64,000 bases of DNA from Pedobacter mucosus (GTDB taxonomy: Bacteria; Bacteroidota; Bacteroidia; Sphingobacteriales; Sphingobacteriaceae): positions 4,216,001 to 4,280,000 of the forward strand of contig NZ_CP087585.1 of assembly GCF_022200785.1 (NCBI RefSeq), in the 5' to 3' direction. The notes under the pieces were generated by a model. The model had not been told where the DNA came from, made no database searches, and saw only the letters and a list, made by a program, of their open reading frames with translations. Position 1 is the stretch's first letter, and every line of letters begins with the position of its first letter. Both the position numbers and the translations under genes were made by a program. This document shows, one piece after another, positions 15,664 through 24,630 of this stretch.

Positions 15664-18249
15664 ATGCCAAAACTCCGTTTAACAACACAACGTGAATCGA
15701 TTTTCAATAATGAAGTTATCTCGAAATTCGAGCTTTTTAACAGTCTTTTTTTAACACTTCCTTTTTATAAAATTAAAGACACAGGTACTTTATTGCCTCT
15801 TTTTTTTAAGAGTTGCGAAGAAGGAATTGCTAACGGACAAAAGCCAGCTCAAGTTATTGAAGAGTTTTTTGCTAAATATACCAGCTATGAAAAGAGCACT
15901 GATATTGTTGATTTGCTGTTTCGTTTTATCCAATATATAGAGCGACAAGTTGTTCTTTTTGACGCTGTAGAAGATGCATCTTTTACAAAGTTAAATACTA
16001 CAGATGAGCAAAGTACATTAGCATCTATTCTAAAAAAGAATGCTGATAATAAACCAATGTTGGCTAAAATTGAAAAGCTGATTGATGAACTTTCCTTGCG
16101 CTTAGTTTTAACGGCTCACCCTACTCAGTTTTATCCAGGTAGTGTTTTAGCAATTATTACAGATTTAACTACAGCGATTAAGAATAATGATATTACTGTA
16201 ATGAATTCTTTATTGCAGCAATTAGGTAAAACCCCATTTTTTAACAAAAAATCGCCAACACCAGTTGATGAAGCTTTAAATTTAGCCTGGTTTTTAGAGA
16301 ATACATTTTATTTTGCTGCGGCTAATATTCAGGAGGAAATTGACCAAAATCTTGATGAATATAATTTAGAAACTAAAAAGATTTTAGAGTTAGGTTTTTG
16401 GCCTGGCGGCGATCGTGATGGTAACCCAAATATCCATGTTGATACAACTTTAGAAGTTTCTAAAATGTTGCGCCAAATACTTTTCCGCTGTTATTATCGC
16501 GATTTCCGTGCAATAAAACGCCGCATTACTTTTAGAGGTGTTGAAGATAATATTGCCATTTTACATGATGTTTTATATAAAAACGCCTTCGATCAAACGT
16601 GTGAACTTAAAGATATATCAGGCGAGTTAACCCAAAATTTGAATAAAATAAAAGAAACTTTATTATTAGAACATGATGGTTTATTTGTTGAATTGGTTAA
16701 CGATTTAATTAGAAAAGTAGACTTATACGGTAACTACTTTGCCTCATTAGATATCCGTCAGGATAGCCGGGTTTTAAGAAGTGCTCATGCTTATTGTCGT
16801 CAAAACAAGCCCATTTCTTCTCTATATCCTGCTGATTATGATAAATTATCCGAAGGAGAAAAACTAAAATTGATATCGTTTAAAGAAGCTACAATTGCAG
16901 ATCCAACTGAATCTGATGATTTAACGGCAGACACAATTAAAACCATTAAGGAGATTAAAGGAATTCAAAAGAGAAACGGAGAAAAAGCTTGTCATCGATT
17001 TATTATAAGCAATTGTCAGCAAGCAAGTGATATTCTTCAGTTGGTCGAATTATTTTTATGGAATGGATGGAGTAAAGATACCTTAACAATTGATTTTGTT
17101 CCCCTTTTTGAAACTGTAAATGATTTAAAAGGAGCCGCTGCAATTATGGATACGCTTTACAGTAATCCATTTTATAAAGCACATTTAGAAAGTCGCGGAA
17201 ACAAGCAAGATATTATGCTTGGTTATTCTGATAGTACAAAAGATGGTGGTTATTTAATGGCTAACTGGTCTATTTTTAATGGCAAAACTTCCTTATCAGC
17301 TGTATCGGCTAAACATAATATTCAGCTGGCATTTTTTGATGGCCGCGGTGGGCCGCCGGCTCGTGGTGGTGGTAAAACGCATCGTTTTTATGCCTCAATG
17401 GGAAAAGAAATTGCGAATAAAAACATGCAATTAACTGTTCAGGGCCAAACCATTAGCTCTCAATATGGATCAATTGAAAGTGCAGAATTTAATATTGAGC
17501 AGCTAATAAATGCTGGAATTAGCTCAGGCCTAAAAGAGAAGCATAACATTTTATTAGATACTGAAAATAAAACTTTGCTTGATGAAATGGCTGAGGATAG
17601 TTACAAAGCTTATGTAGATTTACGTGAGCATCCATTATTTGTAAGTTATCTTGAAAAATTATCACCACTAAAATTATTATCGCAGGTTAACATTAGTAGT
17701 AGACCAGTAAAAAGAAATGGTGGCGGCGAAATGAAACTAGAAGATTTAAGGGCAATTAGCTTTGTAACGGCGTGGAGTATGCTAAAACAAAGCGTACCTG
17801 GCTTCTATGGTATGGGTACTTCCCTAAAAAACCAAGAGAAAGCTGGTAACTGGGATAAAGTCGTTAAGGTTTATCAGGATTCTGATTATTTAAAAACCAT
17901 TGTGGATAACTGCATGATGAGTATGAGTAAATCAGACTTTAAAATTACAGCGCATTTAGCTACAGATGCAACGTTTGGTGCTTTCTGGACACAACTTCAT
18001 AATGAGTTTGAATTATCAAAATCGATGCTGCTAAAATTATCTGGTCAGGAAACTTTAATGGCTAATTACCCAGTTGATAAAAAATCTATTGCCACACGTG
18101 AACGAATTGTATTGCCTTTAGTTTTAATTCAGCATTTTGCCTTAGAAAAATTGCAACATGAGCATACTGAAAAGGAGCAAAACGCTTTGGAAAAACTAGC
18201 CGTAAGAACGGTTTTTGGTATTGTAAATGCTGGTAGAAATTTGGCTTAA
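15664..18249 (+). CDS. ppc: Phosphoenolpyruvate carboxylase
   Basis: An 861-residue enzyme that carboxylates PEP to oxaloacetate to refill the TCA cycle. Family motifs are all present: LTAHPTQFYPG with catalytic H152, WPGGDRDGNPN, the GYSDSTKDGGYL segment, FFDGRGGPPARGGG and KRNGGGEMKLEDLRAISFV. Two differences from textbook proteobacterial PEPC stand out. The HPTE motif reads HPTQ, and the C-terminus ends VNAGRNLA rather than in the usual NTG. Both may be clade features. The gene is monocistronic, with terminators on both sides and about 190 bp of upstream AT-rich DNA. Confidence 0.96.
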   Translation: MPKLRLTTQRESIFNNEVISKFELFNSLFLTLPFYKIKDTGTLLPLFFKSCEEGIANGQKPAQVIEEFFAKYTSYEKSTDIVDLLFRFIQYIERQVVLFDAVEDASFTKLNTTDEQSTLASILKKNADNKPMLAKIEKLIDELSLRLVLTAHPTQFYPGSVLAIITDLTTAIKNNDITVMNSLLQQLGKTPFFNKKSPTPVDEALNLAWFLENTFYFAAANIQEEIDQNLDEYNLETKKILELGFWPGGDRDGNPNIHVDTTLEVSKMLRQILFRCYYRDFRAIKRRITFRGVEDNIAILHDVLYKNAFDQTCELKDISGELTQNLNKIKETLLLEHDGLFVELVNDLIRKVDLYGNYFASLDIRQDSRVLRSAHAYCRQNKPISSLYPADYDKLSEGEKLKLISFKEATIADPTESDDLTADTIKTIKEIKGIQKRNGEKACHRFIISNCQQASDILQLVELFLWNGWSKDTLTIDFVPLFETVNDLKGAAAIMDTLYSNPFYKAHLESRGNKQDIMLGYSDSTKDGGYLMANWSIFNGKTSLSAVSAKHNIQLAFFDGRGGPPARGGGKTHRFYASMGKEIANKNMQLTVQGQTISSQYGSIESAEFNIEQLINAGISSGLKEKHNILLDTENKTLLDEMAEDSYKAYVDLREHPLFVSYLEKLSPLKLLSQVNISSRPVKRNGGGEMKLEDLRAISFVTAWSMLKQSVPGFYGMGTSLKNQEKAGNWDKVVKVYQDSDYLKTIVDNCMMSMSKSDFKITAHLATDATFGAFWTQLHNEFELSKSMLLKLSGQETLMANYPVDKKSIATRERIVLPLVLIQHFALEKLQHEHTEKEQNALEKLAVRTVFGIVNAGRNLA

Positions 18250-18281
18250 AGCGATATAAGCTTATTTTAAATTATATTTCC

Positions 18282-18309
18282 AAGGTCTGTGTCTCACAGA
18301 CCTTTTTTT
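18282..18309 (+). terminator. Intrinsic terminator of ppc
   Basis: A 10-bp perfect stem AAGGTCTGTG / CACAGACCTT with a TCT loop is followed by a T-run. It lies 32 bp after the ppc stop. Confidence 0.9.
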
Positions 18310-18347
18310 GTGCATCAAACTTTTTTCACTCTTAATAAGAACGGCCG

Positions 18348-18427
18348 TCATTGCGAGGCTCGAAGCATTCTTAATGCGGGCCGCTATAAACCTATAGTTG
18401 AAAAGATTGCTTCGTGCCTCGCAATGA
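18348..18427. repeat. Small inverted-repeat element (GTCATTGCGAGG family)
   Basis: Left arm TCATTGCGAGGC-T-CGAAGCA (18348-18367) and right arm TGCTTCG-T-GCCTCGCAATGA (18408-18427) are inverted copies with one mismatch in 20 bp, enclosing about 40 bp. Related but rearranged sequence occurs at 36427-36461 and, more degenerate, near 35980-36020. The size and terminal arms suggest a non-autonomous mobile or REP-like element. It sits between the ppc terminator and the convergent peroxiredoxin operon. Confidence 0.75.
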
Positions 18428-18438
18428 GAACCGCAAAA

Positions 18439-18479
18439 AAACAAAAAACCCTTTGCGTTTTGCAAAGGGTTTTTTGTTT
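18439..18479. terminator. Bidirectional terminator between ppc and the peroxiredoxin operon
   Basis: An 18-bp perfect stem, AAACAAAAAACCCTTTGC / GCAAAGGGTTTTTTGTTT, around a GTTTT loop. It carries A/T tracts on both sides, so it can terminate transcripts from either strand. It lies 21 bp downstream of the DUF6952 gene stop (minus strand). Confidence 0.9.
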
Positions 18480-18500
18480 CAAAGTGTTTTTCAATAAAAT

Positions 18501-18749
18501 TTATCGATCAATCGAACCCATTACTTTTTGTCCGAAAGCGTTTAATGCATCTTTCTCAACGGCACCATCAGCTACCATTTGATGAACTTCAAGCGCTCCA
18601 CAAATATTCGTAATCATTTCTCCAGCCAAATCAACTTCATGTTCGTTTACACCTCTGAATTCACAAAAGGCTTCCAAAACTTCTAAAGTTGTCTCCAACT
18701 GCGCTGGAGTAGTGTTTTGAAATAACTGTCTTATAATTGGAATTTTCAT
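18501..18749 (-). CDS. DUF6952 family small protein
   Basis: An 82-residue acidic protein (MKIPIIRQLFQNTTPAQLET...) that I match to the small DUF6952 family of Bacteroidota, function unknown. It is mostly helical with one conserved-looking cysteine in EAFCEFRG and another in NICGALEV. It is the last gene of the peroxiredoxin-thioredoxin operon, with its ATG overlapping the thioredoxin stop by one base. Translational coupling to two peroxide-detoxifying genes implies a linked redox role, but this is inference. Confidence 0.75.
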   Translation of the reverse strand: MKIPIIRQLFQNTTPAQLETTLEVLEAFCEFRGVNEHEVDLAGEMITNICGALEVHQMVADGAVEKDALNAFGQKVMGSIDR

Positions 18750-19057
18750 TACTTGATTTTATTAAAAAGTTCTAATAAACCTTCTGGTTTGTTGGTTTGC
18801 ACCTGATCAACCAAGTTGCCTCCTTCAAAAGCTGCGAACGTTGGTAAATTATCAACATTGGCAAATTTGCGTGAGTTTGGAAGTTTTTCTGCATCAACAA
18901 TTAAGAAGGCTACTTCATCATTTTCGGAAGCCAATTTCTTAAATTTTGGTTTCATGATTCTACAGTTTCCACACCAAGATGCAGCATATTGAACCATAAC
19001 CTTATTGTTATCAGCTAAATATTGTTGAAGATTATCTTCTGTTAATTCTAAAAACAT
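18749..19057 (-). CDS. Thioredoxin-like protein with CGNC active site
   Basis: A 102-residue single thioredoxin fold with active site WCGNC (C29, C32), followed by RIMKPKFKKLA. Classical thioredoxins have CGPC. The Pro-to-Asn change should alter the redox potential and partner choice. The cis-Pro loop is visible as VDNLPTFAAF. It has no signal peptide, so it is cytoplasmic. It lies 14 bp downstream of the peroxiredoxin gene on the same strand and is the obvious candidate for its reductant. Confidence 0.9.
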   Translation of the reverse strand: MFLELTEDNLQQYLADNNKVMVQYAASWCGNCRIMKPKFKKLASENDEVAFLIVDAEKLPNSRKFANVDNLPTFAAFEGGNLVDQVQTNKPEGLLELFNKIK

Positions 19058-19071
19058 AACGTTTTATTTAA

Positions 19072-19704
19072 TTAGTTAGCGGCTAAATATTCAGCAACGC
19101 CAGTTCTATTAGCATTCATTGCTTCTTTACCTTCTTCCCAATTTGCCGGACAAACTTCACCATGTTTTTGAACGTGAGTATAAGCATCAATTAAGCGCAA
19201 ATATTCTTTAACATTTCTGCCCAATGGCATATCATTAACACTTTCGTGGAAAACTTTACCAGTTTCGTCAATTAAATAAGTTGCTCTAAAAGAAACATTC
19301 GAACCTGAGAAAGATTCATTTCCTTCTTCATCGTAATTAATCTCTTGATCTAAAATATCTAAAATACCAGATAATTGTCTGTGCGTATCTGCTAAAATTG
19401 GATAAGTTACACCTTCGATACCACCATTATCTTTTGGAGTGCTTAACCAAGCAAAATGAACTTCGTTTGTATCGCATGATGCGCCAATAACGATTGTATT
19501 TCTTTGCTCAAATTCTGGTAAAGCTGCTTGGAAAGCATGTAATTCTGTTGGACAAACAAAAGTGAAATCTTTTGGATACCAAAATAATAACACTTTACTA
19601 TTTTTGTTAACTGCTTCTTCAAATATATTAATCTTCAAATCATCGCCCATTTCGGACATCGCATCTATACTTACGCTAGGGAATTTTTTACCTACAATTG
19701 CCAT
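19072..19704 (-). CDS. Peroxiredoxin, typical 2-Cys (AhpC/Prx1 type)
   Basis: A 210-residue peroxiredoxin that reduces H2O2, organic peroxides and possibly peroxynitrite. The peroxidatic cysteine is C51 in DFTFVCPTELHAFQ and the resolving cysteine is C185 in EVCPANW, the standard 2-Cys pair. It is cytoplasmic. It is the first gene of an operon with the CGNC thioredoxin-like protein and DUF6952, and has a good -7 promoter element 25 bp upstream of its start. No AhpF-type reductase is nearby, consistent with reduction by the thioredoxin-like partner. Confidence 0.94.
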   Translation of the reverse strand: MAIVGKKFPSVSIDAMSEMGDDLKINIFEEAVNKNSKVLLFWYPKDFTFVCPTELHAFQAALPEFEQRNTIVIGASCDTNEVHFAWLSTPKDNGGIEGVTYPILADTHRQLSGILDILDQEINYDEEGNESFSGSNVSFRATYLIDETGKVFHESVNDMPLGRNVKEYLRLIDAYTHVQKHGEVCPANWEEGKEAMNANRTGVAEYLAAN

Positions 19705-19728
19705 AATTTTTTTCTTTAATTTCTATTG

Positions 19729-19736
19729 CAAAGGTA
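19729..19736 (-). promoter_or_regulatory. -7 promoter element of the peroxiredoxin operon
   Basis: On the minus strand this reads TACCTTTG, a full match to the Bacteroidota consensus TAnnTTTG. A TTG (minus strand, about 19757-19759) lies 20 bp further upstream at the -33 position. The start codon is 24 bp downstream. Confidence 0.65.
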
Positions 19737-20181
19737 CAGCTAAATCACTTCCTAATCAACCAAGTTTCATTAATAGTTAATTGTATTTATTGATAGTGAT
19801 ATAGCCAAAAACTATAATCATTTTAAAATGTATAAAGTTCGTTTATTTAATTTTTTGGAAATGAATGGTTGATGTTTTTGGCTTATTCAGCCCCGCCATC
19901 TGTTATTTCCGATGAAAAATCGGAATCACTTCTGTCGGGTTTATTTAACAGTGGCTTGTAGTTCTTGGGATGGTTTTAATTGCAAATTTCTAAATTTGCC
20001 ACCCCTTGCCCCTCCTGAAACAGGAGGCGAGTTGTTACTGGTTAGGCAAATTAAGAAGATAAATTCTTTGGGTCGGTAGGTAAAATCCACCGACCTAAAT
20101 ATTACCTTAAAATTTTCAAGGCACACAATTCAACTCCCCTCCTTATTTAAAGGTGGGTTGGGGGTGGTTTGTTTCCAAGAC
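19737..20181. other. Gene-free region with several hairpins
   Basis: No convincing gene. It contains hairpins at 19982-19999 (GCAAATTT-CT-AAATTTGC), 20011-20027 (CCTCCTG-AAA-CAGGAGG) and about 20070-20096 (GGTCGGT.. / ..ACCGACC). The C-rich tracts near 20000 and 20130 resemble dispersed intergenic repeats elsewhere in the window. Because the S9 peptidase gene is transcribed into this region, some hairpins may serve as its 3' end. Confidence 0.6.
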
Positions 20182-22566
20182 CTATTTCTTCAATGTATTT
20201 TCATACAACTTAAATATTCTTTTATATTCATCAGTCCAACTACTTGGCTCAATAAAGCCATGATCTTCAACAGGGAAAACGGCAAGTTCCCAATTGTTTT
20301 TACCTAGCTCGATAAAGCGTTGGGTTATGCGAACAATATCCTGAAAATGAACATTTACATCCACCATTCCGTGTGCCATTAATAAATTTCCTTTAAGCTT
20401 ATCGGCAAAATAGATTGGAGAACTTTGTTTATAAGCAATTGGATCATTAAAAGGCTCATTCAAAATATTGGAGGTATATCCATGATTGTAGTGAGCCCAA
20501 TCCGTAACTGATCGTAAAGCAGCGCCACTGGCAAAAACATCCGACTCATTAAACATACCCATTAGCGTGATAAAACCTCCGTAAGAGCCGCCATATAAAC
20601 CAACATGTTTTGGGTTTACACCGTATTTTTCAACTAAAAATTTAACACCATCAACCTGATCCGTTAAATCCTTCCCACCCATGTGGCGGTAAATTCCCGT
20701 ACGAAAGTCGCGGCCGTAACCGGAACTTCCTGTATAGTCAATATCGATTACGGTGTAGCCATTATCCGCCAATAAATTGTTAAACATAAACTCACGGAAA
20801 TACGTACTCCATCCAAAATGAACATTCTGTAAATAACCTGCACCATGTACAAAAACAACCGCAGGGTGATTAGGATTAGGATTTTCAGATTTATAAACCC
20901 TTGCATAAACATCAACACCAGAGCGATTTTTAAAGGTAACCATATCTGGTTGACGCCATTTATAAGAGTTAAACTCTGTAGAGGTAGACTGTGTGATTTT
21001 TGTAGCTTTTGCTCCAACTTTGTTAGGCTGAAGATAAAGTTCGCCTGGCTTATCCATAAAAGAATAATTTATGGCAATATACTTTTCATCGGGAGAAATG
21101 GTGATGTCATTTAAGCCTTTCATTGAGGTAATTTGAGCTGGTTCGCCACCATTAACACCAATTTTAAATAGGTTTGTTATTCCAGGATGTTCTTTATTTG
21201 CGGTAAAGTAAAAGGTACTTTTATCTTTTGATAATTTCAAAGTTTGAACTTCCCACTTGCCAGAAGTTAGCTGTTTTTTATCGCCTGTGGCAACATTTGC
21301 AATGTAAATATGAGAATAACCTGTTGCCTCACTTTGGTAATAAAAGCGATTATTATCGATCCAACCGGTATTTCCTTGGTAAAAACCGCTAATGCCTGGG
21401 CCACCAATCCAAGCTTCGTCATGCTGTCTATCTACCAAACTAAACTTGCCAGTTGCCGCATCTAATTTCAAAATCCATCGGTCTTTATTATCTGTAGAAG
21501 TAGCAACTACAATCGCTGAATTTGAATTTTCATTCCAGATGGGACCAAAAAAATTAACCAGTCTATCGGCGTTTTTCTTTTTTAAAGTATCAAGTTGCTT
21601 TGGATAAAATTTATAAAAGTCAGGGATATCTTTTATGCCAGGAATTGTAGCGGTTTGAATGGCGTAAACAGAATCTTTTTGGGTATCGTAAACAAAACCC
21701 TGAGAAACATTTTCACTTTCGCCAACTTTGGTCCTCCCCGAAATATCTTCTGTATAGCCAGAAGCAGTAACATAATTTGGAACAATTGTATTATGGTTAT
21801 TTTGAGCCGGTGTAGTTAATTTATAAGTTATAAAGCGCCCATTGGGACTAATTATAACGCCATTTAAAAACTTATCTTCTGTATAGAGTTCCTTTAGAGA
21901 TTTCGTATCAACCGATGGCGAGCCAAAACGACCTCTTCCACCGCGATTACCTCCACGGGTTTCCAAATTTCTTTTTTTAATGATATCAAATAACTCCGTT
22001 TGTTCTGCTTTAAGCCATTTATCCTGTTCGGTAGCAGCTTTACTTTCTGCTCGTCCTGCTTTTTTGCCTTTTACAAAATTCGTTAATTGCTTAGTTTCTG
22101 CAGATTTTAAATTTAACTGGAAAAGATTATCGCCTAATTGGTAAACGACATCGCCGTTTGTTAGGAAAACCGGACTACTTTCCCTTTCCATGGTGTTGGT
22201 AAGGCGAATTTCCTTGTTAGTTTTAAAACTTTGAAGATAGATATCACCACTTTTTTCTATAAGTCCGAGTGATTTATCTTTATTATAAACATATATTAAG
22301 CTCAATAATTTTTCATCTTCTTTTTCTACAGCTTTCATTGGCTTAACAGAAGTTGTAGCAACTTTAAAAAGTTCTTCCTTCGCTTTGTTTTCAGGGTTCC
22401 AATTAAAATATAAAGTTTTACTATCAGCGGTCCAACGGAAACTTGTAGGTGCAATTCCCATCCATTTTGGATCACGCATAATTTTTTCTACTGTTAAAGG
22501 AGCAAGTTGTTGCGAAAAAGTATATTCGCCTGAGCAAAGCAAAAGAATAAGTAAAAATTTTTTCAT
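20182..22566 (-). CDS. S9 family serine peptidase (dipeptidyl/prolyl peptidase type)
   Basis: A 794-residue exported peptidase with a signal peptide (MKKFLLILLLCSGEYTFSQ). The N-terminal ~520 residues form the beta-propeller gate typical of DPP-IV-like S9 enzymes, and the C-terminal alpha/beta-hydrolase carries the triad. S661 lies in GLYGGSYGGF, the Asp is probably D736 in HGMVDVN, and H769 lies in VEDHGF. Such periplasmic enzymes trim dipeptides from oligopeptides. A Gly/Arg-rich stretch, TRGGNRGGRGRFG, near residue 205 is unusual and probably a surface loop. The gene appears monocistronic. Confidence 0.92.
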   Translation of the reverse strand: MKKFLLILLLCSGEYTFSQQLAPLTVEKIMRDPKWMGIAPTSFRWTADSKTLYFNWNPENKAKEELFKVATTSVKPMKAVEKEDEKLLSLIYVYNKDKSLGLIEKSGDIYLQSFKTNKEIRLTNTMERESSPVFLTNGDVVYQLGDNLFQLNLKSAETKQLTNFVKGKKAGRAESKAATEQDKWLKAEQTELFDIIKKRNLETRGGNRGGRGRFGSPSVDTKSLKELYTEDKFLNGVIISPNGRFITYKLTTPAQNNHNTIVPNYVTASGYTEDISGRTKVGESENVSQGFVYDTQKDSVYAIQTATIPGIKDIPDFYKFYPKQLDTLKKKNADRLVNFFGPIWNENSNSAIVVATSTDNKDRWILKLDAATGKFSLVDRQHDEAWIGGPGISGFYQGNTGWIDNNRFYYQSEATGYSHIYIANVATGDKKQLTSGKWEVQTLKLSKDKSTFYFTANKEHPGITNLFKIGVNGGEPAQITSMKGLNDITISPDEKYIAINYSFMDKPGELYLQPNKVGAKATKITQSTSTEFNSYKWRQPDMVTFKNRSGVDVYARVYKSENPNPNHPAVVFVHGAGYLQNVHFGWSTYFREFMFNNLLADNGYTVIDIDYTGSSGYGRDFRTGIYRHMGGKDLTDQVDGVKFLVEKYGVNPKHVGLYGGSYGGFITLMGMFNESDVFASGAALRSVTDWAHYNHGYTSNILNEPFNDPIAYKQSSPIYFADKLKGNLLMAHGMVDVNVHFQDIVRITQRFIELGKNNWELAVFPVEDHGFIEPSSWTDEYKRIFKLYENTLKK

Positions 22567-22733
22567 GAATTGTGGTTTGTAAGCTGCAATTTAAATATTG
22601 CCCTTGCTAATTCTTTAAGGAAATGGAAATGTTACAAGGCAACTCGGTTTAATGCTGAAATGGGTTAAAGTACAACGATTGTTGTCCTAACTTTTTAAGG
22701 AGAGAACTGCAATGCCAACTATAATAACAACGT

Positions 22734-23924
22734 TTACCGGATTACCCGTCCTGTTTTGTCCACGTTTATGTTATCAAAAGGCTTTAAATATTCATTAATA
22801 ATTACTGAAAATTCACGCCTACTTAATAATTTTTTTAAATCATACTTAGATGAAAATCTATAGTTTTTATTCCATTTTTTTTGAAGTTCGATTTTGGTGG
22901 CTTCTATGGATTTATTTCCCACATAACAAATCATCGATATCGTGTTTTCTAAATTTACAGGAACATTTTGATGATCATCAAACCAGATTTGTGCCTTATA
23001 GTAATAATCTTTTATGGGTTGATTTATTTCCTTGTAGGTAACTGGTTTTTCGGGATTGAAATAAGCTTTGCTGTCTTTGATTTCGGCTTTAATGATTCCC
23101 GTTATGGCAATCTTTTGAATGGCTAACCAATTTGAATCCGCGTTCATTATATCTTCGAAAGAAATCAATGCCAGCTTATAACTTAATAATTCACCTTGAA
23201 TACGTTTCAAGTTTGATAAGCTGGTTTTGGTTTTATAAAATGCAGCATAAGCCGCAGTTGCGCCAGCCGCCTGACCAGTTTCAAAGCCTACGGGTGAAAC
23301 ATATAATAAATTTTCCTGGTTTGGAATTAACAAATTGTACAGTGACAAGTAGCTTGATTTAGCATAAAATTCTCCGGCAATTGAAGTTCGATATAAGTTA
23401 TCATTGTAATTTAAAGTTTTTAAAATTGCTGGCGTTAAAGCAGTTACTTTTAAAGCCGCCAGTAATTTTTTAGGATCATCAGCAACAATTAAAACCTTTG
23501 CTTTTATTGTTTTTTCTTTTGTGAGTTTTAATTCCCAGTCGTTTCCAGATCGTTTAAGTTCATAATATGGCGAATTGTTAATCACTTTTAAAAGCTTCGA
23601 ACTATCTGACCATTGTTTAATTATAGCATTTGCCGTCTGATTTGTAATTTCCGGAAGGCGAATACTATCAGCAAGTTTTAGAGATTTCCGTGCTTGTTTT
23701 TCAAAAGCTTTTGTAATGCTATTTTTGGGTATCAACTTAAACTCGCTTAATCTCAAACCATCAACCTGAGTTAAAATAATAGTATTTACACCAGATTCTG
23801 AAGCCTGAACGCCGGCTGCAAAAGCTGCATCACCATTACCAATAACCAACACATCCGTTTTAATAGTTTGAGCATGGGTAAGTAAAGGAGCGATTAATGC
23901 GAAAACTAAAAACAATCTCTTCAT
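22734..23924 (-). CDS. Exported FAD-dependent oxidoreductase, probable
   Basis: A 396-residue protein with a signal peptide (MKRLFLVFALIAPLLTHAQ) and an N-terminal dinucleotide-binding fold, VLVIGNGDAAFAAGVQASESG (residues about 25-45), where the usual GxGxxG reads GNGDAA. Near residue 210 the segment SPVGFETGQAAGATAAYAA resembles the second FAD-contacting motif of the FAD_oxidored family (PF12831-like). The protein is shorter than many family members and the first glycine motif is imperfect, so cofactor binding needs proof. No operon partner is seen. The substrate is unknown. Confidence 0.7.
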   Translation of the reverse strand: MKRLFLVFALIAPLLTHAQTIKTDVLVIGNGDAAFAAGVQASESGVNTIILTQVDGLRLSEFKLIPKNSITKAFEKQARKSLKLADSIRLPEITNQTANAIIKQWSDSSKLLKVINNSPYYELKRSGNDWELKLTKEKTIKAKVLIVADDPKKLLAALKVTALTPAILKTLNYNDNLYRTSIAGEFYAKSSYLSLYNLLIPNQENLLYVSPVGFETGQAAGATAAYAAFYKTKTSLSNLKRIQGELLSYKLALISFEDIMNADSNWLAIQKIAITGIIKAEIKDSKAYFNPEKPVTYKEINQPIKDYYYKAQIWFDDHQNVPVNLENTISMICYVGNKSIEATKIELQKKWNKNYRFSSKYDLKKLLSRREFSVIINEYLKPFDNINVDKTGRVIR

Positions 23925-24049
23925 TTGTAAATTTTAAATCTGGCGCAATATGCTTTAAATGGATGAATTTTTTATGAAATGGGCTTATATTTAACAGATT
24001 ATTGATAGGTCTGTCTATATAAGTTAAAGCTAAAATGTAATTTAGAATT

Positions 24050-24568
24050 ATGGATTTAGAACAACTTAAATACCCAATCGGTCAATTTGAAATGCCTGAA
24101 CTTTTTAATGTGCAACAAGCCGAAATCTGGATTTCTGAGATCGAGGCTTTACCAAATCAAATTAAAAAAGCTACTGAAAATTTAAGCCAGGAAAATTTAA
24201 ATCAAACCTATCGTCCTAATGGCTGGACCATTAAACAAGTTATTCATCATCTTCCAGATAGCCATATGAATGCATATATTCGATTTAAACTAGCGGTTAC
24301 TGAGGATATTCCTGTCATTAAACCATACGATGAAGAGCGTTGGGCAGAAACAGAAGAGGCAAAAAATGGCGATATTGAAATGTCTATTGCTTTGCTTTCT
24401 GGTTTACATCAACGCTGGGTTGCATTTCTTAAAACTTTAAAGCTTGAGGATTTTCAAAGAAAATATATACACCCAGCGCACGAAAAGGAACTTACTTTAG
24501 CCAATATGTTAGGTACCTATGCCTGGCACGGAAAACACCATTTGGCGCACATAACAAATACCTTTTGA
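24050..24568 (+). CDS. DinB/YfiT-like putative metal-dependent hydrolase
   Basis: A 172-residue four-helix protein of the DinB superfamily, closest to YfiT (LKYPIGQFEMPE at the N-terminus is typical). The expected metal ligands are H67 in IHHLPDSH and H160 and H164 in YAWHGKHHLAH. Related Gram-positive proteins are bacillithiol transferases; in Bacteroidota the role is not settled. The gene is monocistronic, between the FAD protein (divergent) and the HMA-MauE protein (convergent). Confidence 0.85.
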   Translation: MDLEQLKYPIGQFEMPELFNVQQAEIWISEIEALPNQIKKATENLSQENLNQTYRPNGWTIKQVIHHLPDSHMNAYIRFKLAVTEDIPVIKPYDEERWAETEEAKNGDIEMSIALLSGLHQRWVAFLKTLKLEDFQRKYIHPAHEKELTLANMLGTYAWHGKHHLAHITNTF

Positions 24569-24630
24569 AACCTTAACCCTATATTATCTAATCTTCCTTA
24601 AACGATAAAACCGAAAAAGAAAAGTTGAAC

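Noticed and set aside
18262..18582. Overlapping ORFs of 67 and 97 codons in the ppc-DUF6952 gap
   Set aside because: They span two terminators and the inverted-repeat element, so they are not credible genes.
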